Positions 7,325-14,156 of a stretch of DNA of 32,947 nucleotides are shown here, piece after piece (position 1 is the stretch's first letter; every line of letters starts with the position of its first letter). Under the pieces are notes generated by a model. It was not told the origin of the DNA, ran no database searches, and saw nothing but the letters and a program-made list of their open reading frames with translations. This DNA is from Brevundimonas diminuta ATCC 11568 (GTDB lineage: Bacteria > Pseudomonadota > Alphaproteobacteria > Caulobacterales > Caulobacteraceae). A program made the position numbers and the translations under genes. The stretch is from the NCBI RefSeq assembly GCF_000204035.1, contig NZ_GL883084.1, positions 263,031 through 295,977 of the forward strand, read 5' to 3'.

Positions 7325-8536
7325 ATGTCGCACCGCCTCAAAGCTGCCGCCGTCAGCTTGCTGACGGTTCTGGCGCTGGGAGCGTGCGGCACCCTGCCAA
7401 GGGACACCGCGCCGATCCGATTGGCGGACACCGCCCTGAGCCGGGACGTTGATCCCCGCCTGGACCTGGAAGATGCCGCCGCCCTGGAGGCGCTGGGAGC
7501 GGCGATGGACCGGGCTGTGCTGGCGCACGGTCAGGCGCCGACAATCCTGGCCATCTCCGGCGGTGGCGCTGACGGCGCATACGGCGCGGGCGTCCTGACG
7601 GGTTGGAGCGAACGGGGAGATCGTCCGGCGTTCGATCTCGTCACGGGCGTCAGCACCGGAGCCCTCACGGCCCCCTTCGCTTTCCTCGGCAGCGATTGGG
7701 ACGACGAGCTCCGGGCCGCATACACCAGCGGCCAGACCGAAGGGCTCCTAAGCTGGCGCAGCCTGAACGCTCTGACGGCGCCCAGCCTGCTGAGTCCTCG
7801 CATTCTGTCCGACCTGGTGAACACGCACGTTACTCCCGAGCTCCTGAGGCGCGTCGCTGAAGAGCATGCCAGCGGCCGGCGCCTCCTTGTGGTGACGACG
7901 AACCTGGATGCGGAAGCGGCGGTCATCTGGGACATGGGGCAGATCGCGACGCAGGGCGATGCCAATGCACTCGCGCTGTTTCGCCAGGTCCTGCTTGCCT
8001 CGGCCAGCATTCCGGGTGTCTTCCCCCCGGTGCTGATCGCGACGGTCCAGAAGAACGGAACCATCGTGCGCGAGATGCACGTTGATGGGGGTGTCACGGT
8101 TCCTTTCCTGGCGAGCCCGGGCGGGCCGGTCACGGCGGCCCTGGAGCACTCAGGCAGGGACGACGGGGTTGCAGGTCGCGTCTTCATCATCATCAACGGT
8201 CAGGCGGGGCGGCAGAATGCGGTGACATCCGGCCGCATCTCCGCGATCCTGGGCCGCGCCTACATCACGTCGAGCAAGGCCGCCACGGCCCGAGAACTTG
8301 CCGCCGCGGTCACATTCGCCGGCGCGAACCACCTCGAATTGTTCATCACGGATATCCCCGAGGGGGCAGACTCGTCGAGCCTCGATTTCGACCAAGCCGC
8401 CATGACCTCGCTGTTCGAACTTGGCCACCGGAGAGGGCTGGAAGGAGATGCCTGGCGGGCGCCCGACGGCGGCCAAGCGGCGAGCGATGATGGGTCCGCC
8501 GAGCAGCTCCCGGGGCTGCCGGATGCGGCGCCGTAA
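7325..8536 (+). CDS. Patatin-like phospholipase lipoprotein
   Basis: A 403-residue predicted lipoprotein and acyl hydrolase. The signal peptide MSHRLKAAAVSLLTVLALGAC ends in the lipobox ALGAC with Cys21. The patatin fold shows the glycine-rich oxyanion segment SGGGADGAYGAG (78-89), the nucleophile elbow GVSTG (Ser110) and the DGG motif of the catalytic Asp (HVDGGVTVPF), so the Ser-Asp dyad is complete. Start choice: GGAGG at 7314-7318 is 6 bases before the ATG at 7325; it directly abuts the ATG at 7319, and the frame opening at 7292 lacks a site. The gene is divergent from the efflux repressor and may share its control. It would act on lipids at the envelope; the substrate is unknown. Confidence 0.9.
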   Translation: MSHRLKAAAVSLLTVLALGACGTLPRDTAPIRLADTALSRDVDPRLDLEDAAALEALGAAMDRAVLAHGQAPTILAISGGGADGAYGAGVLTGWSERGDRPAFDLVTGVSTGALTAPFAFLGSDWDDELRAAYTSGQTEGLLSWRSLNALTAPSLLSPRILSDLVNTHVTPELLRRVAEEHASGRRLLVVTTNLDAEAAVIWDMGQIATQGDANALALFRQVLLASASIPGVFPPVLIATVQKNGTIVREMHVDGGVTVPFLASPGGPVTAALEHSGRDDGVAGRVFIIINGQAGRQNAVTSGRISAILGRAYITSSKAATARELAAAVTFAGANHLELFITDIPEGADSSSLDFDQAAMTSLFELGHRRGLEGDAWRAPDGGQAASDDGSAEQLPGLPDAAP

Positions 8537-8606
8537 AGGCTGTGGCGAACAACGACGCGCGCCTCAACTTGACGCGCGCATCGGGAACGCCCCGCCGTCG
8601 CATCAC

Positions 8607-8840
8607 CTAAGCGCCGTAGCCGACAATCGCCTTGGTTTCGAGGAAGGCTTCGAAAGCGTAAGGGCCCCATTCGCGGCCGTTGCCTGACTGTTTGAAACCG
8701 CCGAAGGGGGCGTTCAGGTCCATCTGGGCGCCGTTCAGGACCACCTGGCCGGCGGACAGGCGCAGGCCGATCTCGCGGGCTTCTTCGACAGTCCCGGCCT
8801 CGACATAGGCGCCCAGGCCATAGGGCGTGTCTTCAGCCAA
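8607..8840 (-). pseudogene. Aldehyde dehydrogenase, C-terminal remnant
   Basis: About 75 residues at the end of a minus-strand frame match the C-terminus of an NAD(P)-dependent aldehyde dehydrogenase: EDTPYGLGAYVEAGTVEEA, then LSAGQVVLNGA, APFGGFKQSGNGREWG and AFLETKAIVGYG. These are family hallmarks of the last helix-strand region. The catalytic Cys and Glu, the NAD-binding fold and about 400 residues are absent. Upstream of roughly 8840 the frame no longer resembles the family although it stays open to 8915. The gene has therefore been cut by a rearrangement and cannot be functional. The intact relative should lie elsewhere if this is a duplication scar. Confidence 0.85.
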
Positions 8841-8868
8841 CGGCAACACGCCCGTCGTGATGTCTTCG

Positions 8869-8976
8869 GGAGAACAATACACCTGGGCGCGAGGGCAGCT
8901 CACGCTTCCGGGCAAGCGGCTCTACATCACTGGCCGGACACCTTTGCGCTACGACTTGAACCTGGCTTTCGGCTGA
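8869..8976 (+). pseudogene. Possible C-terminal tail of an outer-membrane protein
   Basis: A plus-strand frame ending at the TGA 8974-8976 reads YTWARGQLTLPGKRLYITGR followed by TPLRYDLNLAFG. Alternating polar and hydrophobic strands leading to a terminal aromatic-rich strand resemble the end of a TonB-dependent receptor or other beta-barrel. It starts exactly where the aldehyde dehydrogenase homology fades, as expected for two genes joined by a deletion. The fragment is short, so this is a weak call. Confidence 0.25.
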
Positions 8977-9181
8977 CCCCAATCTGGCGGCTCACCATTC
9001 GGTGGTGCCGACCGAGTCGGTCCGTCCGTTTTCAAGCCATAGGGCGTGCCTGTTCTTGGCACCGCGCAGACATGGTCCAAAAATTCTCGCGCGACCTGTA
9101 ACCTTGAAGAGTTGCAGAAGCACTGCAGCGTCGGTGTTACAGTTAACTTTTCTTAAAGCATTGAGTTTACCTAAGATTTCT

Positions 9182-9230
9182 TCAGGCTACGAATCTGAGG
9201 GTCGGACGTTCGAATCGTTCCGGGCGCGCC
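9182..9230 (+). pseudogene. tRNA-Arg(ACG) 3' half, attachment-site remnant
   Basis: The sequence folds as the 3' half of a tRNA. The anticodon stem TCAGG/TCTGA surrounds the loop CTACGAA with anticodon ACG (9189-9191). A variable loop GGGTC, a T-arm GGACG-TTCGAAT-CGTTC and an acceptor strand CGGGCGC with discriminator G and CC follow. No matching GCGCCCG acceptor strand or D-arm is present upstream, where the DNA is AT-rich. Such 3' halves are left at the end of elements that integrate into tRNA genes. It lies 130 bases before a serine recombinase. It cannot yield a tRNA alone. Confidence 0.8.
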
Positions 9231-9359
9231 GCGCTGGATGAGAAACCGAACAGTGCAGCACCTTGGCGTAGGGAAAGCCGTCGTCAACTCTCCGCCCCAC
9301 TCAGCATCTTGCTTTTTTCACGGTGAGCGAAACCCTGTACGTTTTGGACAGGACGATAG

Positions 9360-10652
9360 ATGATGCGTGCGGCAATCTACGCTCGATACTCGTCGGATTT
9401 GCAGAACCCTAGGTCCATCGAGGACCAGCTTTCAGTTTGCCGACGGCTCGCCGAGCGACATGGCTTCACGCTGGTCGCTTCGTTCGAAGACGCTGCTTTG
9501 TCTGGAGCTTCAGTAGCGAATAGGCCGGGCTTCGCCGCGCTCATGAAGGCAGCGGAAGAGCGAGCTTTCGACCTAGTTGTCTGCGAAGCGCTCGATCGCC
9601 TATCCAGATCGCAGGCCGATGTGAGCGCAGCGTTCGAAGATCTACGATTCTATGGGGTGGGGATCCACACCATTTCGGAGGGAGCCGTCTCAGAGCTCCA
9701 TATCGGCTTAACCGGCACGATGAATGCCCTCCAACTCCGCGAGATTGGGCGCAAGACGAAGCGCGGCCTACAAGGCGTGGCGAGTGCGGGCCGCCACACC
9801 GGTGGACGCGTCTACGGCTACTCCCTAGACCGGCGCCTCGACGATCGCGGGGAACTGATACGCGGTTTGCTTGCGATCAACCCCACCGAGGCCGAGATCG
9901 TTCGCCGGATCCTGAAAGCATATGCTGCCGGGCAATCCCCACGTAGCATTGCCTCTGACCTCAACGCCGAGTCCATCCCCGCTCCAGGGGGCAGCTACTG
10001 GAACGCCTCAACCATCAACGGCAACGCGCGACGCGGCAACGGCATCCTTCACAATGAGCTCTACCGAGGTGTCCTGGTCTTTGGGCGACAGACCTGGGTG
10101 AAGGACCGAAGGACCGGCAGGCGGCACGCTCGGGACGGAGACCCCTCCGAAATCATTCGGACGCCCGTCCCTCACCTTCGCATCGTATCGGATCGCCTTT
10201 GGCGCAGAGTGCGAAAGGCCCATACAGCGCTCGCTCGGGAGGCCGAGGAGGGTTCACACAGAACGGTCCGGCCAAAGCACCTGCTTTCTGGCCTCATGCG
10301 CTGCGGCGCGTGCGGAGGGCCCCTAATCCGCTCCGGTTCTGGGGTACGATTTATATGCTCCTGGCGCCGCGAGAGAGGCGTATGCGCAAACGGTCGTAGC
10401 GTGCCAGGCCTATTGGTCGAGGCAGCATACGCAGAAGGTCTTGAACGTCTGCCGGCCAACAAGGCTAGGGAGACGCTCAGGGTTCATCTTGCAAACCTTA
10501 GAGCCTCGGATGGCGGCGGACGACCGCCGCTAGAAGCCCTCCGTCTAGTCCGTGAACTCACCGCGTCCGTCGTCGTAACGCCCCTTGAGGAGCGGGGCCG
10601 CTTTGCATTCGACGTCCGGTGGCTGGATGAGACGGCACTCCCAACATTGTGA
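9360..10652 (+). CDS. Serine recombinase / integrase (resolvase-invertase family)
   Basis: A 430-residue DNA recombinase. Residues 3-150 are the catalytic resolvase domain: YARYS holds the nucleophile Ser11, followed by SIEDQ, DAALSGA, RPGF, CEALDRLSR and the QLREIGRKTKRGLQG helix. Residues about 155-290 fit the Recombinase domain (GRVYGY, then EAEIVRRILKAYAAGQSPRSIA). A zinc-ribbon CGACGGPL with later cysteines follows near 315-350, and a helical tail closes the protein. The size is at the small end for large serine integrases but the domain order is complete. AGGA lies 6 bases before the ATG at 9360; ATG 9363 is an alternative. It sits between two tRNA 3' halves, consistent with a mobile-element integrase. 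Confidence 0.93.
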   Translation: MMRAAIYARYSSDLQNPRSIEDQLSVCRRLAERHGFTLVASFEDAALSGASVANRPGFAALMKAAEERAFDLVVCEALDRLSRSQADVSAAFEDLRFYGVGIHTISEGAVSELHIGLTGTMNALQLREIGRKTKRGLQGVASAGRHTGGRVYGYSLDRRLDDRGELIRGLLAINPTEAEIVRRILKAYAAGQSPRSIASDLNAESIPAPGGSYWNASTINGNARRGNGILHNELYRGVLVFGRQTWVKDRRTGRRHARDGDPSEIIRTPVPHLRIVSDRLWRRVRKAHTALAREAEEGSHRTVRPKHLLSGLMRCGACGGPLIRSGSGVRFICSWRRERGVCANGRSVPGLLVEAAYAEGLERLPANKARETLRVHLANLRASDGGGRPPLEALRLVRELTASVVVTPLEERGRFAFDVRWLDETALPTL

Positions 10653-10738
10653 TTCCTCCCCTCCCCGCCTGGATTTGCGCGCCGAGCGCTTCCACATGGC
10701 TTCCACGGCTGGATTTCGCGCTTTGAATTTTGGGCAGC

Positions 10739-10770
10739 AAAAAGCCGCTAGACGATTGATCTAGCGGCTT
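10739..10770 (-). terminator. Intrinsic terminator downstream of tRNA-fMet fragment
   Basis: The 11-base stem AAGCCGCTAGA/TCTAGCGGCTT (10742-10770) has a 7-base loop. On the minus strand it is followed by a T run, just after the 3' end of the tRNA-fMet remnant, so it looks like that tRNA's own terminator. The plus-strand side is also T-rich (ATTTGTTT), so it could also stop transcripts from the recombinase gene. Confidence 0.8.
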
Positions 10771-10777
10771 ATTTGTT

Positions 10778-10825
10778 TGGGTGCGGGAGCAGGATTTGAA
10801 CCTGCGACCTTCAGGTTATGAGCCT
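10778..10825 (-). pseudogene. tRNA-fMet(CAT) 3' half, attachment-site remnant
   Basis: Read on the minus strand, AGGCTCATAACCTGAAGG gives the anticodon arm with CAT. It is followed by the T-arm GCAGGTTCAAATCCTGC and an acceptor end TCCCGCACCCA. This closely matches alphaproteobacterial initiator tRNA from the anticodon stem to CCA. Homology stops abruptly at 10825: the 5' half (D-arm and CGCGGGG acceptor) is not present to the right. With its terminator it forms a typical integration-site remnant. An antisense frame over it gives the well-known false protein string DLNLRPSGYEP. Confidence 0.85.
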
Positions 10826-11163
10826 TTAGGCCGATTCCTACGCCATGGTGTCCGGCGGTATCCGTTGACGCGCCCCGACCCTACGATCAAAACCGGCGCG
10901 CTGGACGAAGTTCGCCGTTTCCACGCTCCAACACGCCACAGCGTCCGCCAAATGATTCCGGCGCGCGCATCAGAGGGCAGTGGACCTGGGTCTGTTATCC
11001 CGAGCCCTGGAAAAGTTCAAATCGTCAGCTGGAGCCTGGCAGGAATGAGCCTCCAAATCGTGGATTGCCCCGGTGACGGACAACATGCACGGTTGTCGCC
11101 AGCACTATTCATCGGGCCTCTCCTCGCCCGCGCAATTTTCGCGCGAAACCAAAGAGAAGAGAC
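10826..11163. other. Intergenic stretch between tRNA remnant and HTH gene
   Basis: No gene is supported; overlapping open frames on both strands have unnatural composition. A GC-rich hairpin CGCGC-AATTTTC-GCGCG at 11129-11145 lies 18 bases before the HTH gene and could be an operator or a leader hairpin. An AGAGAAGAG purine run just before the ATG at 11164 serves as ribosome-binding site. Confidence 0.4.
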
Positions 11164-11415
11164 ATGTCGCAATCCAACCCGAGAGCCATCCAACTGCTGC
11201 GCACCGCTGAAGCAGCCGAACTGTTGGGCCTGTCCGGCAGGACGCTTGAAAAACACCGGACCTACGGAACGGGCCCCGTCTATCGCAAACTCGGCGGCAG
11301 AGTCGTCTACGATATCGCCGATCTCCAGGTTTGGGTCGACAAGGGGCGTCGCGCCTCAACCTCAGACTTTGGCACGGATACGGTCTACCCTGCCAAGCGC
11401 ATGACGCGGAAATAG
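11164..11415 (+). CDS. Small excisionase/AlpA-like helix-turn-helix protein
   Basis: An 83-residue DNA-binding protein. Residues 12-60 match the MerR-like HTH_17 type: LLRTAEAAELLGLSGRTLEK, then GTGPVYRKLGGRVVYDIADL and QVWVD. Proteins of this type act as excisionases or as small regulators in alphaproteobacterial integrative elements and plasmids. The Lys/Arg-rich tail (PAKRMTRK) is typical of the group. No transfer, replication or partition genes accompany it here, so it looks like a stranded piece of a mobile element whose end may be the nearby tRNA-fMet half. Confidence 0.8.
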   Translation: MSQSNPRAIQLLRTAEAAELLGLSGRTLEKHRTYGTGPVYRKLGGRVVYDIADLQVWVDKGRRASTSDFGTDTVYPAKRMTRK

Positions 11416-11784
11416 CCAAGTCAAAGCTGAGATGGCGCCCCGTGGTTTGGGTAAATCCAACCCGAACCACGGGCTATAATCTTCGCCCCTATCGGTCGGC
11501 GATTCGCAAATGCGCCAAGAGCATACGTAATCGGGCAGTACTGCGAAAAGGCCCCCTGAGGTTTTGATTGTTGAACCGCGCCGCCCTGGTAAGACGACGT
11601 TGGCGACAACGTGGTCAAGATGGTGCTTCTGAGTGAATTTTCCGCAATCATTAACGCGTGAAAGCGAACGGCGCAGTCGGGGCTAAAGACGTTCCGGTCT
11701 AACCTCGGCCCTGACCTGCATCCTGCGCAACACTCCAGAGAGATGACGATAGAGAGAAGTAATTAGGGAATGTATCACTTATAA
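11416..11784. other. Intergenic stretch with a long hairpin
   Basis: No gene is supported. The main feature is the inverted repeat at 11439-11473 (separate entry), followed directly by TATAAT (11475-11480) without a matching -35. The remainder up to the SDR stop is comparatively AT-rich, with no T-tract terminator evident for the SDR gene. Confidence 0.4.
11439..11473. repeat. Long inverted repeat / hairpin after HTH gene
   Basis: Arms CCCGTGGTTTGGGT and ACCCGAACCACGGG (14 bases, one mismatch) flank a 7-base loop. It begins 24 bases after the HTH gene stop. No T run follows, so it is either a factor-assisted terminator or a protein-binding site of the former mobile element. Confidence 0.65.
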
Positions 11785-12645
11785 TCAATAAAAACGGTTC
11801 AACACCGTTGGAGATCGAGCAAATACTTCTTCTGGTACGAAGTAGTCTGCTAATAATTCATCTGCCGGGTTGTGAGCATACGGTGAAAAGTCCGTTACGC
11901 CCTCTTCGCGAAGTACCTCTTCATCAATAAAGAAGTTGCCCGTGCAGGATCGCGACGGCTTCTTGAAAATCGCGTAGGCGGCGTCGGCTACAATCTCCGG
12001 TTTGCGCGGCGCCCCCCGCTCCGTGCCGATGACATTGCGGACTGCCGCCGTATCGATGGCGGTTAGGGGCCAGAGCGAATTCACGGCGATGCCGCTCTCA
12101 GCAAATTCACCAGCATGGCCCAAGGTGCACAGGCTCATGTTGAACTTGGCGATGGTGTAGGCCACGTGGGGCGCAAACCACTTCGCCTGCATATCGAGCG
12201 GCGGAGACAGGTTAAGGACATGGGGATTCTCTGCCGCGACCAAAAATGGCGCGGCGGCGCGGGTGCAGAAGAATGCTCCCCGACCGTTGATCTGATCCAT
12301 CAGGTCATAGCGCTTGGCATCGGTCGCGGCGGTGTCCGTAAGCGAAATCGCGCTGGCGTTATTCACCAGTATGTCGATCCCACCGAAGGTGTCGGCCGTT
12401 TTCTTCATAGCCGCCGCGATCTGATCTTCGAAACGAACGTCGCCGATAATGGCGAGACTCTTTCCACCCGCCGCCTCGATCTCCGCCGCAGCGGTGAAAA
12501 CCGTTCCTGGCAATTTGGGATGAGGCTCGGCGGTCTTTGCGAAGATCGCCACGTTGGCGCCGTCTCGCGCCGCTCTCAGCCCGATGGCCAGACCGATCCC
12601 GCGTGATCCGCCGGTGATAAATAGCGTCTTGCCCTTGAGATCCAT
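11785..12645 (-). CDS. SDR oxidoreductase, HSDL2-like
   Basis: A 286-residue short-chain dehydrogenase with the N-terminal NAD(P)-binding motif TGGSRGIG (11-18), NNAS (95-98), and catalytic Ser147, Tyr163 and Lys167 (YTIAK). The segment KTAEPHPKLPGTVFTAAAEI and the string NLSPPLDMQAKWFAPHVAYT are characteristic of the hydroxysteroid-dehydrogenase-like 2 (HSDL2) group, whose substrates are poorly defined but are thought to be lipid-like. It is transcribed divergently from a TetR gene 70 bases away, so that regulator probably controls it. Cytosolic. Confidence 0.9.
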   Translation of the reverse strand: MDLKGKTLFITGGSRGIGLAIGLRAARDGANVAIFAKTAEPHPKLPGTVFTAAAEIEAAGGKSLAIIGDVRFEDQIAAAMKKTADTFGGIDILVNNASAISLTDTAATDAKRYDLMDQINGRGAFFCTRAAAPFLVAAENPHVLNLSPPLDMQAKWFAPHVAYTIAKFNMSLCTLGHAGEFAESGIAVNSLWPLTAIDTAAVRNVIGTERGAPRKPEIVADAAYAIFKKPSRSCTGNFFIDEEVLREEGVTDFSPYAHNPADELLADYFVPEEVFARSPTVLNRFY

Positions 12646-12693
12646 AACGCCCCCTTCCTGTCCACTCTGGACACCTACTCTTCGTTCTATATG

Positions 12694-12708
12694 CTACCTA
12701 TCAGTAGG
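12694..12708. promoter_or_regulatory. Candidate TetR operator in divergent promoter
   Basis: CTACCTATCAGTAGG contains the palindrome CCTA-TCAG-TAGG and overlaps the ribosome-binding site of the TetR gene. It resembles a site in front of another TetR gene at 22811-22826. Short, so tentative. Confidence 0.35.
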
Positions 12709-12715
12709 AGACATC

Positions 12716-13333
12716 ATGGTCCAGCCGGAATCCCCCTGGAAGCCGAGACACGATCGTTCGAAGGAACGAGATGCCAAGCGCGAAGCGGTGCTGCTCGCGG
12801 CGGCGAGCGCATTCAATGAGAACGGCTTCCACAACACGTCGCTGGACGAGATTGCGGCTCGGCTGAATGTCTCTAAACCGACAGTCTACTATTATGGGGT
12901 CAGCAAGGAGGCCTTGCTTTCGGCTTGCTATCTCGCCGCGCTGGGTCTGCTCGACGATGTGACGCAGCGTACCGGACCGCAAACCGCGACAGGGGAATCC
13001 CGGCTCTGGATTCTGATCGTGGCTTATGCCGAAGCCATTCTATCGGTCTATGGCCGATGCCTTACACGAGTTCCCGACAATAGCCTCTCAGCGCCTTTGC
13101 GTGAGGAAGTTCGTCGCCTGAAACGCACGGTGGATGATCGCATCCGCGCTGTCCTGTCCGATGGCGCATCCGACGGATCTCTGAGGCCGACAGACCCCAA
13201 GCTAACCGCGTTCGCTATTGCCGGAGCCCTGAATGCGGCCGCTCTTTGGTTTGAGGACGACGGGCCTCATTCACCGAGGCAGATCGGCGAGCACTATGCA
13301 GATCTTTTCACAAACGCCTTGAGATCGACCTGA
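12716..13333 (+). CDS. TetR-family transcriptional regulator
   Basis: A 205-residue regulator. The HTH region is residues 22-65 (KREAVLLAAASAFNENGFHN, then LDEIAARLNVSKPTVYYYGV). The C-terminal helical domain is of the kind seen in acyl-CoA-responsive TetR proteins, but the ligand is not evident. The ATG at 12716 is preceded by AGGAG at 5 bases; the longer upstream frame to 12554 runs through the divergent promoter and the SDR coding sequence and is not real. It heads an operon with an SDR and an enoyl-CoA hydratase, and faces the HSDL2-like SDR. Confidence 0.92.
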   Translation: MVQPESPWKPRHDRSKERDAKREAVLLAAASAFNENGFHNTSLDEIAARLNVSKPTVYYYGVSKEALLSACYLAALGLLDDVTQRTGPQTATGESRLWILIVAYAEAILSVYGRCLTRVPDNSLSAPLREEVRRLKRTVDDRIRAVLSDGASDGSLRPTDPKLTAFAIAGALNAAALWFEDDGPHSPRQIGEHYADLFTNALRST

Positions 13334-13361
13334 CGGTCACCTCCCACATCTTGGAGCCGAT

Positions 13362-14153
13362 ATGAAACTGACTTCCTTTGATTTCCCAGTAGCGGCTGTC
13401 GTCACAGGCGGCGCCTCTGGGCTAGGAGAAGCTGCGGCTCGCTCCCTCGCCGCACGAGACGTCAAAGTTGCGATATTCGACATGAACGCCGAGCGGGGCG
13501 AACGCATTGCGGGGGAGATTGGTGGTGTTTTTTGCAGGGTGGACGTCACCTCCGACGCGGAAGTCGACGCGGCGTTCGAAACGGCGCGCGCTGTACATGG
13601 ACAAGAGCGGATCCTGATCAATTGCGCCGGTATCGTTTCCGGAGCCAAGACCGTTAGCCGTAACCGCGAGACCGGCGCCCTGTCTCATTTCCCACTCGAA
13701 ATTTTTGATCGGACGATCCGAGTAAACCTCATCGGGACGTACCGTTGCATCGCCAAAGCAGCCGTTGGAATGGCGACGCTCGCTCAGCTGGAGGATGGGG
13801 AGCGCGGGATTATAATCAACACGGCCTCCGTGGCCGCTACCGACGGCCAGATTGGCCAGGCAGCCTACGCGGCGTCAAAAGCGGGCGTCGTGGGCCTGAC
13901 GCTTCCGGCGGCTCGCGACCTCGCGGGCGAAGGAATTCGGGTCAACACCATTCTTCCCGGCATATTCCAGACGCCGATGATGGCCAGTCTTCCAGCAAAT
14001 GTTCAGGATTCCCTGGCCGCTAACATCCCATTTCCAAAGAGACTCGGCATTGGTGAGGACTACGCCTCGCTGGCGCTTCACATCGTCGAAAATGTCTATC
14101 TTAATGGCGAATCCTTCCGTCTAGACGGCGCGGTGCGCCTGGCTCCGCGCTGA
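13362..14153 (+). CDS. SDR 3-hydroxyacyl-CoA dehydrogenase, HSD10-like
   Basis: A 263-residue SDR. The cofactor motif TGGASGLG lies at 15-22, an acidic residue after strand 2 (FDMN) favours NAD, NCAG is at 87-90, and the catalytic residues are Ser156, Tyr169 and Lys173 (YAASK). The insertion ETGALSHFPLEIFDRTIRVN, the TASVAATDGQIGQAAY segment and the LPGIFQTPMM stretch are those of type II 3-hydroxyacyl-CoA dehydrogenase (17-beta-HSD10). It would oxidise 3-hydroxyacyl-CoA to 3-ketoacyl-CoA with NAD. GGAG precedes the ATG. It lies 28 bases after the TetR gene and 3 bases before the hydratase that would supply its substrate. Confidence 0.9.
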   Translation: MKLTSFDFPVAAVVTGGASGLGEAAARSLAARDVKVAIFDMNAERGERIAGEIGGVFCRVDVTSDAEVDAAFETARAVHGQERILINCAGIVSGAKTVSRNRETGALSHFPLEIFDRTIRVNLIGTYRCIAKAAVGMATLAQLEDGERGIIINTASVAATDGQIGQAAYAASKAGVVGLTLPAARDLAGEGIRVNTILPGIFQTPMMASLPANVQDSLAANIPFPKRLGIGEDYASLALHIVENVYLNGESFRLDGAVRLAPR

Positions 14154-14156
14154 CCG

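Larger units (their letters stand above)
8537..9359. other. Recombination scar with gene debris, no intact gene
   Basis: This 823-base interval holds no complete gene. It contains an aldehyde dehydrogenase C-terminus (8607-8840, minus), a possible outer-membrane protein tail (8869-8976, plus) and the 3' half of a tRNA-Arg (9182-9230, plus). Between 9090 and 9182 the DNA is much richer in A and T than its surroundings (GTTAACTTTTCTTAAAG). Each piece is described separately. Confidence 0.6.

Noticed and set aside
10781-11404. Plus-strand 207-residue open frame beginning MREQDLNLRPSGYEP
   Set aside because: The opening string is the well-known false translation of tRNA antisense sequence; the remainder overlaps the HTH gene in another frame and has no family.
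11475-11480. Perfect TATAAT after the long hairpin
   Set aside because: No -35-like hexamer lies at a suitable distance and no gene follows on the plus strand for over 1 kb, so a promoter is not supported.
12554-12715. Extended N-terminus of the TetR gene at 12716
   Set aside because: It would run through the divergent SDR gene and promoter region; ATG 12716 has a well-placed AGGAG and the normal TetR start.
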